Of a stretch of 64,000 nt of DNA, positions 11,886 through 24,300 are shown piece after piece; position 1 is the stretch's first letter; each line of letters begins with the position of its first letter. The position numbers and the translations under genes are program-made. The stretch comes from Metallyticus violacea. Its lineage: Eukaryota; Arthropoda; Insecta; Mantodea; Metallyticidae. Location: contig CM060833.1 in assembly GCA_030762175.1 (NCBI GenBank), positions 168,778,501 through 168,842,500 on the forward strand. Direction: 5' to 3'. The notes beneath the pieces are model-generated. The model was given only the letters and a program-made list of their open reading frames with translations, made no database searches and had not been told where the DNA came from.

Positions 11886-11959
11886 AAATCTTGTACAGAT
11901 ATGTTGATATATTTGCCATAGTTACCAAAAAAACACATTGATGTTGCCATAAACTTCTG

Positions 11960-12975
11960 AATACATAAGATATTCGTTCACATGAGAAACAGATAACATG
12001 CTATCATTCCTGGACATTAAAATAATAAAACACCAAAGAAATCTGTAATTTGGAATCTACAGAAAGAACAGGCATGCAGATAATCACATCAACACTGGCG
12101 GATTTAACCCCAAAACACAAACATGCACTGATCAACAGCTTAATGCACAGGCTCATTAACCTACACATTCATTAAGGTGAATACTACAAATGATACAAGC
12201 AAATAAAAGAACAGCAATTAAAAATGGATTTAGCAAAAAACTAGTTTACAAAAAAGTACAGAAGTTTAAGAGGTAAACACTTATTAAAGAAACCAACACT
12301 TTCAGCAGGAAAAGATAAGATTATTTTCACAAAATTCACATTTCATCCATGGACTATGCAAAAATTTCAAAATATTCTAAAAGATTTTAATGCTAGATAG
12401 GTACCAATAAACAGATTTAATGTTAAAAACCTCCTGAATGATAATATTAATGGCAGTATTCCACCAGAGAAAAAAGGCATTTTTCAAATAAGATATGCAG
12501 AAAAATCTATATTAGAAAAACAAAGAGTTACCTACGCACATGGTTAAAAGAACACTTCAGGAACATAAAATACAAACAAATGGACAAATCAGCAGTAGCA
12601 TTTCATTTCTGGACAGAAAACCACGACATAGTGAAAAAAACAAAATGATTAAAATATACCCTAGTAAATGTAAAATGAATACAAGGACCTACACAGTTAG
12701 CAACATGACAGAAAATCTGCTTTTATAAATAAGAGACAGATTAATGAACTTCAACATTTATGGGGATGAAAAACTTTTCTCCACCAGAGCAGAATATACA
12801 TCCCCAAAGCTTAACAAATTATCCAGCAGTTGACAGTTACCGAGGATGCAGATGATGGCCTGCAAAACATGTTCTACATTTAAACAAGTAAGTGGAGGCA
12901 ATAAGATTGTGAATTCGACTATAAAATGGTCTTCATTATATGATAAGCTTCACTATACAAGTCTTGACAATTATA
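11960..12975 (+). pseudogene. Penelope-like element remnant (RT tail, endonuclease, 3' end)
   Basis: A readable RT tail (NMLSFLDIKIIKHQ, FGIYRKNRHAD) is at 12000-12080. The nuclease C-terminal part (LKEHFRNIKYKQMDKSAVAFHFWTENHD, in parts) is at 12540-12620. The terminal block 12840-12975 has a degenerate hammerhead (CAGATGA, CAAAAC, ATGUU), ACAAGTAAGTGGAGG and AAGCTTCACTATACAAG. Confidence 0.75.
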
Positions 12976-13439
12976 TGTTTCACTCAGCCTTAGCAGGCAC
13001 TATTTTATCAGCTCTTTCATTTTAGAAACTTTTTGTTATACATTTTATATTCAGATATTAGATGTGCTGCTTTTATATTTTTTCACTATTCTTCATTGCT
13101 GTCTCCAGAATATTCCATGTTGCACAATCAAAAATTGCTACTCAATTGCTACTAAATAGAAGTGAAAAATCCAATAATTGAAAGTGTCAACAATGCAACA
13201 TGATAATAATTCTAAGAAAAAATTGGTTATTAATATTACTCTGCACATTGTTGCCAAAATTTGATAGAAGAAAAATACTCCAGTCCTGGACTGCATTCTG
13301 TACTTAACAGAAAAAAAAGATATCATTTCACCCATTAAAGATATTGGAGTGGACTCCCTTTGTATGCTCTTAGACATGTCTACACCCAAGTTTTATGACA
13401 CTATATTAATTCAGTTTCATAAAAAAGTGAAATAAATTT

Positions 13440-14330
13440 CTTTCTGCAATCAATGATTCCATTATATAAAACATGCTTTATCTTTATGCATCATCAGTTT
13501 TCTGCATTTATAAACCATATTCTTAATCAGCATGTTCCTCCTCTCTGTGTTATGATCTAAAATTAGCTATATAATTTTTCCCTTATTGACAATTCCATAC
13601 ACAACATATAAGATAACATTTCCTTTGATATTTTTGCTATTAAGATTTTATGTTGTATTCTCTAGAAATAACTGAAATTATCAATGGAAGATGCAAATTT
13701 TCTCTTCAAATTGTATTACAAATTATTTCAAATAAATACCTTACAATTTCAACATTAATTAAATTTAGAATATAACACAAGGAAGCACATAATCTCTCAT
13801 AAGTAAAACTATTTGCAAAATCACTTTTCCTAGCTTCACCCCATATCCTAATTGTTACATGACTGTTTGATCATTGGTTGGAGTGAGTTAACAGTTGACT
13901 TTGAAGGCCTTCTAATAAATTTTAATATTGAGCTTTCTGCTTCCAGGATGGCAAAATGCATTAAATGTTGTTAAGTAATCCTTTCTCAGATGTTTAGGTT
14001 TTTAGACAGTCTATAATAATCTGATCTTTATCTTTCAGTTTTTGTTCCAAAAATGTGCTGTTACCGCTGATTGTTCCAATTGTTTGTATTTAATGTTTCT
14101 CCAGAACCTGATATCTACATTTTTCATTGTTTTCCCTATGAAAATTTCCTTACAATCCCGACAATTGATCTAGTATTTTTTTGTATTTTTATTATTTTTT
14201 TTAAAAAGCAGAAAATCTGTTAGATATGTTTATTTTTAATAGATTTTTATATCGTTCTGGTTTTGGGGTGCTAAATTGATATTATAATCTTTGAAAATAT
14301 TTTGAAATTTAGGATTGGTTCCTTGGTGGT
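13440..14330 (-). pseudogene. Penelope-like element remnant (minus strand)
   Basis: The minus strand shows CRDCKEIFIGKT, then KYKQLEQSAVTAHFW in the nuclease region (14040-14160). A hammerhead-like CTGATGATGCATAAAG block lies at 13465-13500. The GAAAC box is degraded there. Many stops. Confidence 0.65.
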
Positions 14331-14334
14331 TTCA

Positions 14335-15160
14335 AATCTTTTAATCTATGGTATATATACCAGAAACTAAATATATGATATGATTAAGTGAAGCTAGGAA
14401 CATATGTTTTTTTCAAAAACCTCAACTCACAAGAGATGATAAATGCTTGAGTTTTTCTATATAAAATATTAGATCATTCCCAAGTTGTTATTATCCCTTA
14501 ATTATATTATAAATAAGTCTTAAAAGTTTAATATCACAAATGCCACCTCATTTTCTACTTTTATGCAACTCAATTATTCATATTTTTATACACTATCCCC
14601 CAGAGTAGCTGCTTGAAAGAGCTCAGCAATTTACAAAAAGTATATTCATAGCTGCCCTGCTTTACAAGAACCTTTGATGCAAGGCTTAACAGACTTAAAA
14701 ACTAGTTAAGTAGAAGATTAAAATAAGTATGAAACATGTGCAATTACTATCTGGAGAAAAGGAAATAGAACCGTTTCATGTTTTCTCAATCCTCTGCAGA
14801 TTAAAGATTATTACACATACATTTATATCACTGATATTTCTAGGAAAAGAGCTACACTTTGGTCAACTATAACAGAAAATAGTCTTGCAACTACAAAATG
14901 CTTATTGATTTCACTTTAAATGCATTGTTATGATTAAACTTCATATAGGTTTTTTTTTAAAGCTATTGGTGACAAAATCATTTGGATTAATGTTGCATTT
15001 AAAAAGCATTTCTTTTAAAAGGTACAGTACAAATATTTACAAAGTCTTTTTTCTCTTTACAATTATCTGGAAGCAAATCACAATACCGTGACCAAACAGC
15101 CATATATTTATAAGTCCCAGGAAAACAATCACAGGAATTAAAAATGTTTGAGCGGACATA
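14335..15160. other. No supported feature; region downstream of proposed PEX13 exon 6
   Basis: The sequence could hold the 3' UTR of the long PEX13 transcript. I saw no clear AATAAA on the minus strand close to the stop codon, and no protein-like frame of its own. Confidence 0.35.
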
Positions 15161-15164
15161 TTCA

Positions 15165-15325
15165 TCAAGTATTCCAACCATTAGTTGGATTTGGTATTAA
15201 AGCAGGTTCTGCATCATTGTCTGCCATTGGTGGGATGGGCACATCCACAGGCAATGCTTCATTTACAGGTGCAGGAATATGCCGAAGTGGATCAATGAAT
15301 GAAGTCTGTTCATTTGCTTCAGGGT
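15165..15325 (-). CDS. PEX13: Probable PEX13 exon 6 (alternative C-terminal tail)
   Basis: The segment is open on the minus strand to TGA at 15167-15165, and it is richer in G+C than its surroundings. An acceptor TGCAG precedes 15325. The single leftover G of the spliced exon 5 plus AC gives Asp385 and keeps the frame. It adds 53 acidic, proline-rich residues (DPEANEQ..., ...PNPTNGWNT), much as vertebrate PEX13 has an acidic tail after SH3. No clear polyadenylation signal was found within 300 bp. It could belong to another gene; the 7.2-kb intron is unverified. Confidence 0.55.
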
Positions 15326-18300
15326 CTGCAACATTCCAACATTTATACTACAACCCTCTCCACATGCAAAAGATAATTTAAAGAAAATATAAATATTTTC
15401 ACTTTAGGTCAAAGTTTAAGTTTACACATTCCTAGAAAATACTATATTTACTTGCATAATAGACCTCCCTTTGACTTTTCTAGAGTGAAGAAAATAAAAC
15501 ATAAAATTCTGCATATTAGAATCCAAAATAATAGACAAACTTTTATTTAACAATATTTCACAAAAATGCCACTTACAACAATGCAAAAGAAATACTGCAC
15601 TTCATTTTATTTTATTTTAAATAGTGTTTAATACCCTTTATAACTACTGAGGCATCACAGATGGTAGACAGTGATGGTATACAAAATGAAATGAGAAATT
15701 CGGAAAGGATTTTTTTAAAGGATGTGAGCATTCTTTACTTAAGTTTAAGGTACTCTTCCTTTATTTGCCATTTATGAGGCCTGAGGAAATCCTGGAAAAA
15801 ACCTCAGGGAATAAGGTCCTAACCGCAATAGAATCTCAGACTCATGAGTCCACGTCTTAATGAAGTCAGTTACCTGTGGCGATTTGCACTTCACTGGTGG
15901 CTACTCTTTGTTAGCCTACTATTAGTGTGAGTGGCAAAAGCAATAGAAAAGCTTATGTGATGCCAATACAAGGATTGTTTAAGAAGTTTGTAGCCTAACA
16001 CAGATTTACCATACCAGTCAATCCCATGGATTTTGCTCATCATCCTTTTGTAAGAATTTGTGTTATTTTCTATTCAGTAATTTCTGGATGGAGGAGCATT
16101 CAGAGAGCTGGGTGAGGTAATTTTTAAAGATGGGCATATTTAAACTTCAAGCACACATTAATTGTTTTGTGAAAAAAGGGCTCCAACTGAAATAAAAAAT
16201 TATGCGCATTACTTTAAAAGAATCTGCTCCATTTTTAATGGTAAATGGGCTTCATCATTCAGACATAGCTGGAAAAGCCTTGAAGATGACTTCTGCATTG
16301 GATGGCTGTTCATGGCTGCAAGTAAATAACAGACAAAATCCACAATATAGTGATGCAAAATAAGAGAGTGAAAATCTGCAAGATTAATTTGGTTATGGGT
16401 ATTTCAACAAAATGTATATAGTACATCTTAATATATGTCAAAAGTCTGTACAAGATGGATGATGAACATATTGAATGCAGAAAAAACTAATGTTTATGGC
16501 CAAACATTTAAGCAGTGTTCACATTTTAAGAATCCTGTCAATTTTTCCAGATTATTTGTCACATTTGTTAAAATCTGATTCAATATCACATTCTAAGGTG
16601 TAAGAGGAGTGAATGCAATGGCAACACAAAAACTTTTCTCCTTCACAGAAAGCCAAGACTATTTCATCTGCTGGCAAACTTATGGTATCATATTCTGGGA
16701 TATAAGGGTATAATTGTTAGTCTATCTTACAAAGGGTCAGATAATCAACATAGAAGATATACCACTACTTCAGATAATGGATGAAAAATTTGCAAAAAAG
16801 ATCTGGGATAGATAATAAGTGCTGCTTCACCAGGACAATGCCCCAGGTTGCTGGTCTGCTATTGCACTTGCTAAAATATATAACTTGTAGTTGTTGCCAC
16901 ACACTCTTTATTTAACAGATGTGCCTCCACTGAGCTTTAATCTTTTTATGAAATTAAGATACGCCTTAGATGGAACAAATTTACTTGATGAAGTAACTGT
17001 GGCAGCAGAACCCAATGAACCATTTTACAAAAATGGTATTAGTGTACTATAGCATCTCTGAACAAAGTATATTAATGTTAGAGGAGTTTATGTTAATAAA
17101 CAAAAGTAGTTCCAAAACTTTAAACATTTTATTCATATGCAAGGCTACAAAGTTTCCAAACATCTCCTTCAATAACAAGTATGAAAACAGCGATTGGATA
17201 AATTAATAAAAGCAGAAATGTTTTTAGATTGTAAATGTCTTCAATTCATATGAAATATGGTTATTGCATCAAGGTATACGTTTATAAATTCATTGCTAAC
17301 AACTCAAGATGATGCAATGGTAACACATTATGACCATACGGTGTTTGAGGCAAATTACTGTACTAAAACACTAAGCAAAAAATGCTTAAAAATTTTTCTA
17401 ATAAAAGTGTATTTTCTTTAATCCAGCTTCATTTGTAAGTTTTAATTTTTAATATCAATAATACGGGTGAGCAAACTTCTACTTCATTCCATTTCACACA
17501 TGGCAAACTGGCATTGCTATTTTTTTGGCAGGTGGCATGGCACTTAAGCAAATATTTGGTGGCAAAATCAGCAGAGCAGTCAATTAACAATCGCTCATCC
17601 TATATAACCACTATGAGAGTTAATTAAGAGCTAATGAGTGTGCCTTTTTAACATTAATTAAATTAAGCAATCTACTTTCTTCAAAAATTTGCACCAATCT
17701 TGAAAATATAAGGGTTGTTTCATATTAAAGAAAATTAGTTAAGTCTTGCAACATAATTTTTCTATATGGTTCTCTGGAATTTCAATGTAATTGTCCTGAT
17801 ATTTCTCCAGGTCCATAATTTCCTTATGGAAGGGGGCTTCTGTCCTCTTGTGCAACCTCTTTATTTGAGTTAATTTTTTTCCAGCCAGGAAAATTCTGAG
17901 TTTAGAACTTCTTTTTGGCTATTCCTGGATATTTTTCCATAATAACCATCTTCAGACTCTCCAAAAGTGATGCATAGTATTCTATGGTAATGGTTTTCTC
18001 CTTCTTCAAAAAGTTAATCAAGAGAATTCGTTTTTCATTCCAAAAAACTAATGCCATCACCTTTTCATTTTCAATATATAGTAATGAATTCATAGCCAAA
18101 AAACTTCATAAAAAATTGTTGGATTTTTCTTAAAAATTTCCAAACAGTTGAGCAATGTTTGCATATGATTTTGCTTTTATAAGAGTGAGCAGACACAGCA
18201 CCCATCTTGCTCAAGAGTTATGCAAAATAAAATGAATTTAAATATTGTACTTATGAAGCTGTTGACAATGGAGTGGTAATATATCCCAAACTTAGGTATT

Positions 18301-21300
18301 CATTTTTTTTACACTAAACTCCATTTACTTACATAAAAGTAACACTCGAAATTTCGAGTAACGGCGGTTCGGTGAGCAACTGAAGATGGGAGAGATTCTC
18401 CAGAAACACGTCTTACTTTTATGTAAGTAAATGGAATTTATTGTAAAAAAATGAATACCTAAGTTTAGGATAAAATGAACTTGTTCAGTTGAGATGCCTG
18501 CACACTTTCACCCCTGTCAGCCAGAACAATATCATGGACTTCATCTGTGATTTCTGACCTCACAGCTGATTTGGAGCTCTAGGAGATAGTATCTCTTCGA
18601 TATTTGTTCTGTCTAGCATGAAGTCATTAACCCAAAGTCAAAAGGTTCCATAGGAAGGGCCATGTTTCACCCAATGTAGGTGAAATCTCTCATGAATTTC
18701 ATTTGCTGTTTTCCCTTCCAGAAAAAAGAATTGAATCACATAAAAAGTTCAGTCTTAACCATTTTTCACCATAACTTGAAACCGCCACAGGTGGCTGAGG
18801 TTGTTAAAGCACAGACTCATGAGCGGAAGGTCTGGGGTTCAATTCTCAGTCAGGACCGTCTCCCTGACTGAGATTTTTTCCAGGCTTTCCTCAGTCCTCT
18901 TAAATGGCAAATACTGGCAAGATTCCCCAAACTAAGGCCTGGAATGCTTTCTTAAAAAATAAAAAAAAATCCTTTCCTAGTTTATGCTTTCATCTCATGC
19001 ATTACCAGTGTCCATCGCCTGTGATGCCTCAGTAGTTAAAATGGGCATTAAACACTATATTAAAAAATAAAACAAACACACATGACATGCTTAAGTTAAA
19101 ACAAATGCCAAACAATAAATTAACATCACATAGAACATTTATACATATGATCACATATACAGATATTGCTGTTGTCCTCTATTAATATGCAAACCAAGTT
19201 ACTTATCAAACCAACCTCATATTCAGGAAAAAAAATACATCAATGCCCACTTCCTTATTCTTTTTAGCATCTTGAAACACCATCTTGGATGCAAACAATA
19301 CCTTCAAATCAAATTCCAAATTTTTTATTTCGCACAGCTGCTCCAAATAATCCCTCCATTAACCAGGTTTGATAGGTAATCCTTCTCTCCTGGATCTTGT
19401 CTAGTTTCTAACATTATTCCACACTCCCTTCAATATGATATTAACACAAATTTCTGCAGTGCTTTTTCTTCCTTATGTCTCTTCATTATCCAGTGGCAAC
19501 CTATACATCATTCTCAATTCCAAAATTATTGTTCTTTATGTCCTGCCTTTTCTCTATATTATTACTTGAGCTTTTAGCATTAACCCCTACAAATTTAATG
19601 CCCTTTCATCTCCATTTAATACAGTAAAAAAACTTATTCATATATACACGTCATGCTTGATTCGAGAAAGCAGGCAGGAGGAAGATGTTAGAGCACCAAG
19701 TAAACAGCAGCATTCTAGATTTATAATATCCTGAGTATTCTATTCATAAACTTTCATTAATCTATGGCATGCACAGAATCATTTTATTTCACTTACCTAT
19801 TACAATTGATGGTCAAAGTGGTGTATTTCAGCATTCATAACCTATTTTGATGAAATTTGAATTAACACGAGAAAGTTCTTTTGTGTTCCTTCTAATTTCT
19901 GCTCTTATATTGTCTTTCAGTTTTTCTACAGTGTGTGAGTTATTTCTATAAACTCTATTTTTAGAGTTCCTTACAAATAATAATCACATGAGATAAAATC
20001 TGGAAAATGTGCAGACCATAATCCTTTGGAAATAATTCTGTCTTTAAAAACTTCCCTTATAGCCACCAAAGAATTACACGCAGTATGGACTGTGGCAAAA
20101 TCTTGTTAATAATATGCATATTGTCTCTCATGATCAGTTAATTGTTTCACTTCTGTGCTCTTTAATATATCTTGAGCAATTTTAACTGATAAAGAATAAT
20201 TTGAATCAAATGTATTCACTACATTCCTAACTGTTTATAAATATAACCACCATGTTTGAACTCAATTCCGAGAACTCCTTAATATCCATCTTCATACAGT
20301 GAGGGAAAGGCTATGACTAGATAAGCTGGGGATTCATCAATGTGACGTGACCTATTGATTGTGTTGCAAAGTTTCAAGACTGACTTAATAGCACATGTTA
20401 TTCAGAAATATCATATTGGTAAATTATATTTGAAAAGATAAAATAAAAATATATTTATAAAATATACATGTAAAACAAGCATATATGGGGGTCATAATTT
20501 GCAAATTTCTGAAATATTATACTTATTAACAAAATATGCATATATTCAACATAAAATATTGTTTAAATTGTTGGAAATTTAGTAATTAAATCATATACCA
20601 AGTGAGCATACTTTTTGACAGCAGAGAAGAAATATGCATTTGCATTTAAACCCTGTCCCTACTCATCACCAAATTCATAAAATGTACAGAGTGACATCTG
20701 AATACACACAGAGAAGCCAATAGTGGAATCATGTTAGTGATGAAGGCAACAGCCTTTGAAATGTGTCCAAATGGAACAAACATAGTGAAGTTTTAAGGAT
20801 TTTCTTATAAAAATTGCATAAACAACAAATAATAATTCTTTCCTTATTCTGGACTAATGCTTCTTATGCCAATTTCTCAAGCTTTTGTAGTACAATATAT
20901 CATGTTACTTCAATCTGTGAATCCTATATTGTTCCCTACATCATGAGGTCTTCTTGCAAGTTCCCATTCTTAGCATTAAAATCTAGTAGCAGTAATTCTA
21001 TCAAAGGAACCTCTTGCTTAATCTCTTCCATCCCAAATCCTTCATGAAGGAGATCCTGCTCATGAAAGTGGGAATTTCTAGTGATAAAAATTATTTCTAG
21101 ACATAATGCAATCTTTTTCCATACAAGTCACATAATCCCATTTATCCTAGATTTCCTCTCTTTAGCCATATTTATCAATTCATTACTAATTAGCAGCCTT
21201 AATCATCTTGATATTCTTTTTTTCCTCATTAGCTTCATACTCTTTTCCCCAGTGAATTCTTAGCCTCCATTTTTAAACTCTCACCATCCTTTAACCATAT

Positions 21301-24300
21301 CTCTGTAACTGCTAGTATATACACGTTTTGTTATGACAATAGATTCTAGATGGCATTAACTTCTTGATTAAATTACTCCAAATGGAAATGACATCTCTCA
21401 AAATAACTTCACTTTTGTCCCTCTGTTAACCAATGTGGTGTGGTCTGTCCATCATAAGTTTATAGTCGATGCCAACAAAAGCATATGACTAATAATTTTC
21501 ATTGGCTGACCAGCCTCTTTACTCCCAGATTAGTTTGCAAAGTAATATCACTTAATAAATGAATACTCTAAATTATTTTTGTATGCTTTTATTTTCCTTT
21601 TTATTATTTATAGTGTGAATAAAGCATTTTATTATGTGTGTGTGTGTGTATTCTGCTCTGATGGAGATGTGATGAACTTAACTATAAACTGTCCATTGTA
21701 ACTTTATAGTATTTCCCACTTTGCCCCTCCCCTTTGTTACTATTGGCTCTCAAATTTAAATGCCTGTAAATTCAGTAATTTTCAAGATATCATTTGTTGC
21801 AAGTGTGTGTGCTACAGCTTTGTCATGAAAACGTTTTCATTTTTGGCAGAATTTTAAACCAAAATCTTATATATATTCCCACAGCATAACAAATTATCCA
21901 GTAGTTGGTGGTTAGCTGATGATGTGGACAAAGGGTTTGCAAAACTGATTCTACATATTATAAACAAGTAGTGGAGCAATAAGAGTGTGTAGTTCGACTC
22001 AATCATATATATCATATTTATGCAGATGAGAACAGTTGAAGTATTATATATCATCTTACCATACACATGACAACTAGCTAAAAAGTTTTTTAAAAAATTT
22101 GGAATTTTCATAACCAAAAGAATATCTCGTATTAGAATTTATTAAATATGTTCACACTAACTCCACTTACACAATATTACAACATGTTTTGGAGACAATC
22201 ACTCCCAAAATCATCTAATGACCATCTACTCTATGTGACGGCTGGATCCCAAGGTGCTTCCATGATAGTCTCTGATCACGTATTCAGTTAACAGCTGATG
22301 ATGGGAGCAATTGCACCCAAAACATGTGCTTATGTTGTATAAGTAAGTACAGTTAGTGTGAGTTTATTTAAGTATAATTTAAAGGAATATTTATTTGAAA
22401 ATGCAGTTACGTTTTTAGTATCTTTTCAATTTATTATCTTTGAGACTTAAACATGCAGAGTGCTATGATACTTTCTTGAATTATATAATATTAGATTAGA
22501 TGTTTAACTTTTACAATTCAACAGGATTAGAAACATGAATTATTTTATCCACAGAATATACCATTACCTTTGCTATCAACAACAGTTGAGATTGAATTCG
22601 CTTGTGAAGGAAATGGTCCATTTTGATTTGCAATGTTAGTTGTCACTGATGCTAGTAGTCTAATGTAGTTGTAAGGAACCAATCCAGATTTCTTTCCATC
22701 AAGCGTTGCAAGTAACCAACCTCTTACAGTTTGAAACTCTTTAGGAGCCAAGTACAACTTTTGACCTGCACTGAAGCTCAACTCCTGGTCAGATGCGGCA
22801 TCAAATGCATACAGTGCCACAGCAGTATGTACAACATTATTACTCTGCCTCCACTGCTCAAAACAATTTGCTGCAAATCAAAGCATATATGTGACACATA
22901 AGATATCATGTCTCAGAAAAAGATAATATCCACTGCTCAAGGCAATTTGCTGTAATATAAATATGTATGTAATACACAAAATTTCACAAACAAGCTAGTA
23001 GAAGAATTATTCATTTGTAATGCAACTCTTTTTTTCTCTCTTTTAGAATTTGTTTTATATCAGTTTCAAATATATTGGATTGTTCCTTAATTCTTGGGCT
23101 ATACAGTGCTATTTCTCAGTACATACCCCATGCAAATCTACAGCTTTATGCAACTCAAGAAGCCTGTATGCTGTCTGAGCACTATTTGGGAAATCTGTCC
23201 CTCAGCCATTTCTGTATTGCATTTACGATTTCCTCATCATTGCCATTGTCAAACCCCTGATAGAGATATTTTATCCATGGAGTACACACTGTCTTCTCTT
23301 TTTAGAACTATGGGACAAGAGTCATTTTTCATCATGTCACAATGCTTTTCCAAGATTGAAGTTCATAGTTTCAATTCTAGACATCACAAGGAGGCAGCAT
23401 TTAATAGCATGATTTATAGATTGATCAATATACCACTTAAAGAGAAAGAATACAAACACATAATAGACATAGCAAAAATCAATGGGATTAACAAACAAAT
23501 GATAGATCAAAAAATAAAAAGATTCAAAGAAAATTAAACAAATCACTACACTCAGTGCTTTAGCTAAAGAAAAAAATTTATCCAAAATTCACCTACTACC
23601 CTTACCTGTATTACAAATTTAAAAAAATATTCAAGCAATACCACATCACTCTGGCACCCATAAATAGATATAGTGTAGGCAAACTAGTGAAGTCAAATAA
23701 AACAGAGCCCAGACAAACAGAAGAAAATTCAGGCATATATAGAATTAATTGCAGAGATTGTGATAAGGTGTGTATAGGAAAAACAAAAAGGAATATAAGT
23801 ATTAGACTAAAGGAACACTGGAGACATATAAAATACAAATACAGACCGAGAAATCAGCAGTGGCAACACACTTTTGAAAGGTAAACCACGGAATAGAAAA
23901 AGACATCATATTAATAAAGGCAATTCAACACCCAAATGAACTCAGTATATGGGAAAAAAATTATATATAAAAAATATGAACACAGACTCATGAATTTTCA
24001 TGAATTTTGACATACCAGAAACAGACAACATATTATATAAGTTCATCAACAGACCACCAGAGTGAGCATAGTCACATTTCCCACCTGATCAGATCCGTTA
24101 GTCGTTGAATGGTTGACAATGTGAGCAAGTGCCTTATGAAACATGTCCCAGTTTACTTTTAAATAAGTTTTTAAAACTGGAACGTCAAGAGAGTTTTAAT
24201 GTGTTGACATGATTTTTAAGTAGTTTTACTTTTAGTCTAAACCAGATTTCAACATAATGTATTAAAGTTGAAGTTTAGATCCATGTGAACTTGCCCAAGT

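Noticed and set aside
14999..15181. Minus-strand ORF just downstream of proposed PEX13 exon 6
   Set aside because: It overlaps the stop region of the better-supported frame, has no acceptor in phase, and no recognised product.
22545..22820. An independent small SH3 protein starting at a GTG codon
   Set aside because: The frame is continuous with an upstream acceptor and joins PEX13 exon 4 in phase.
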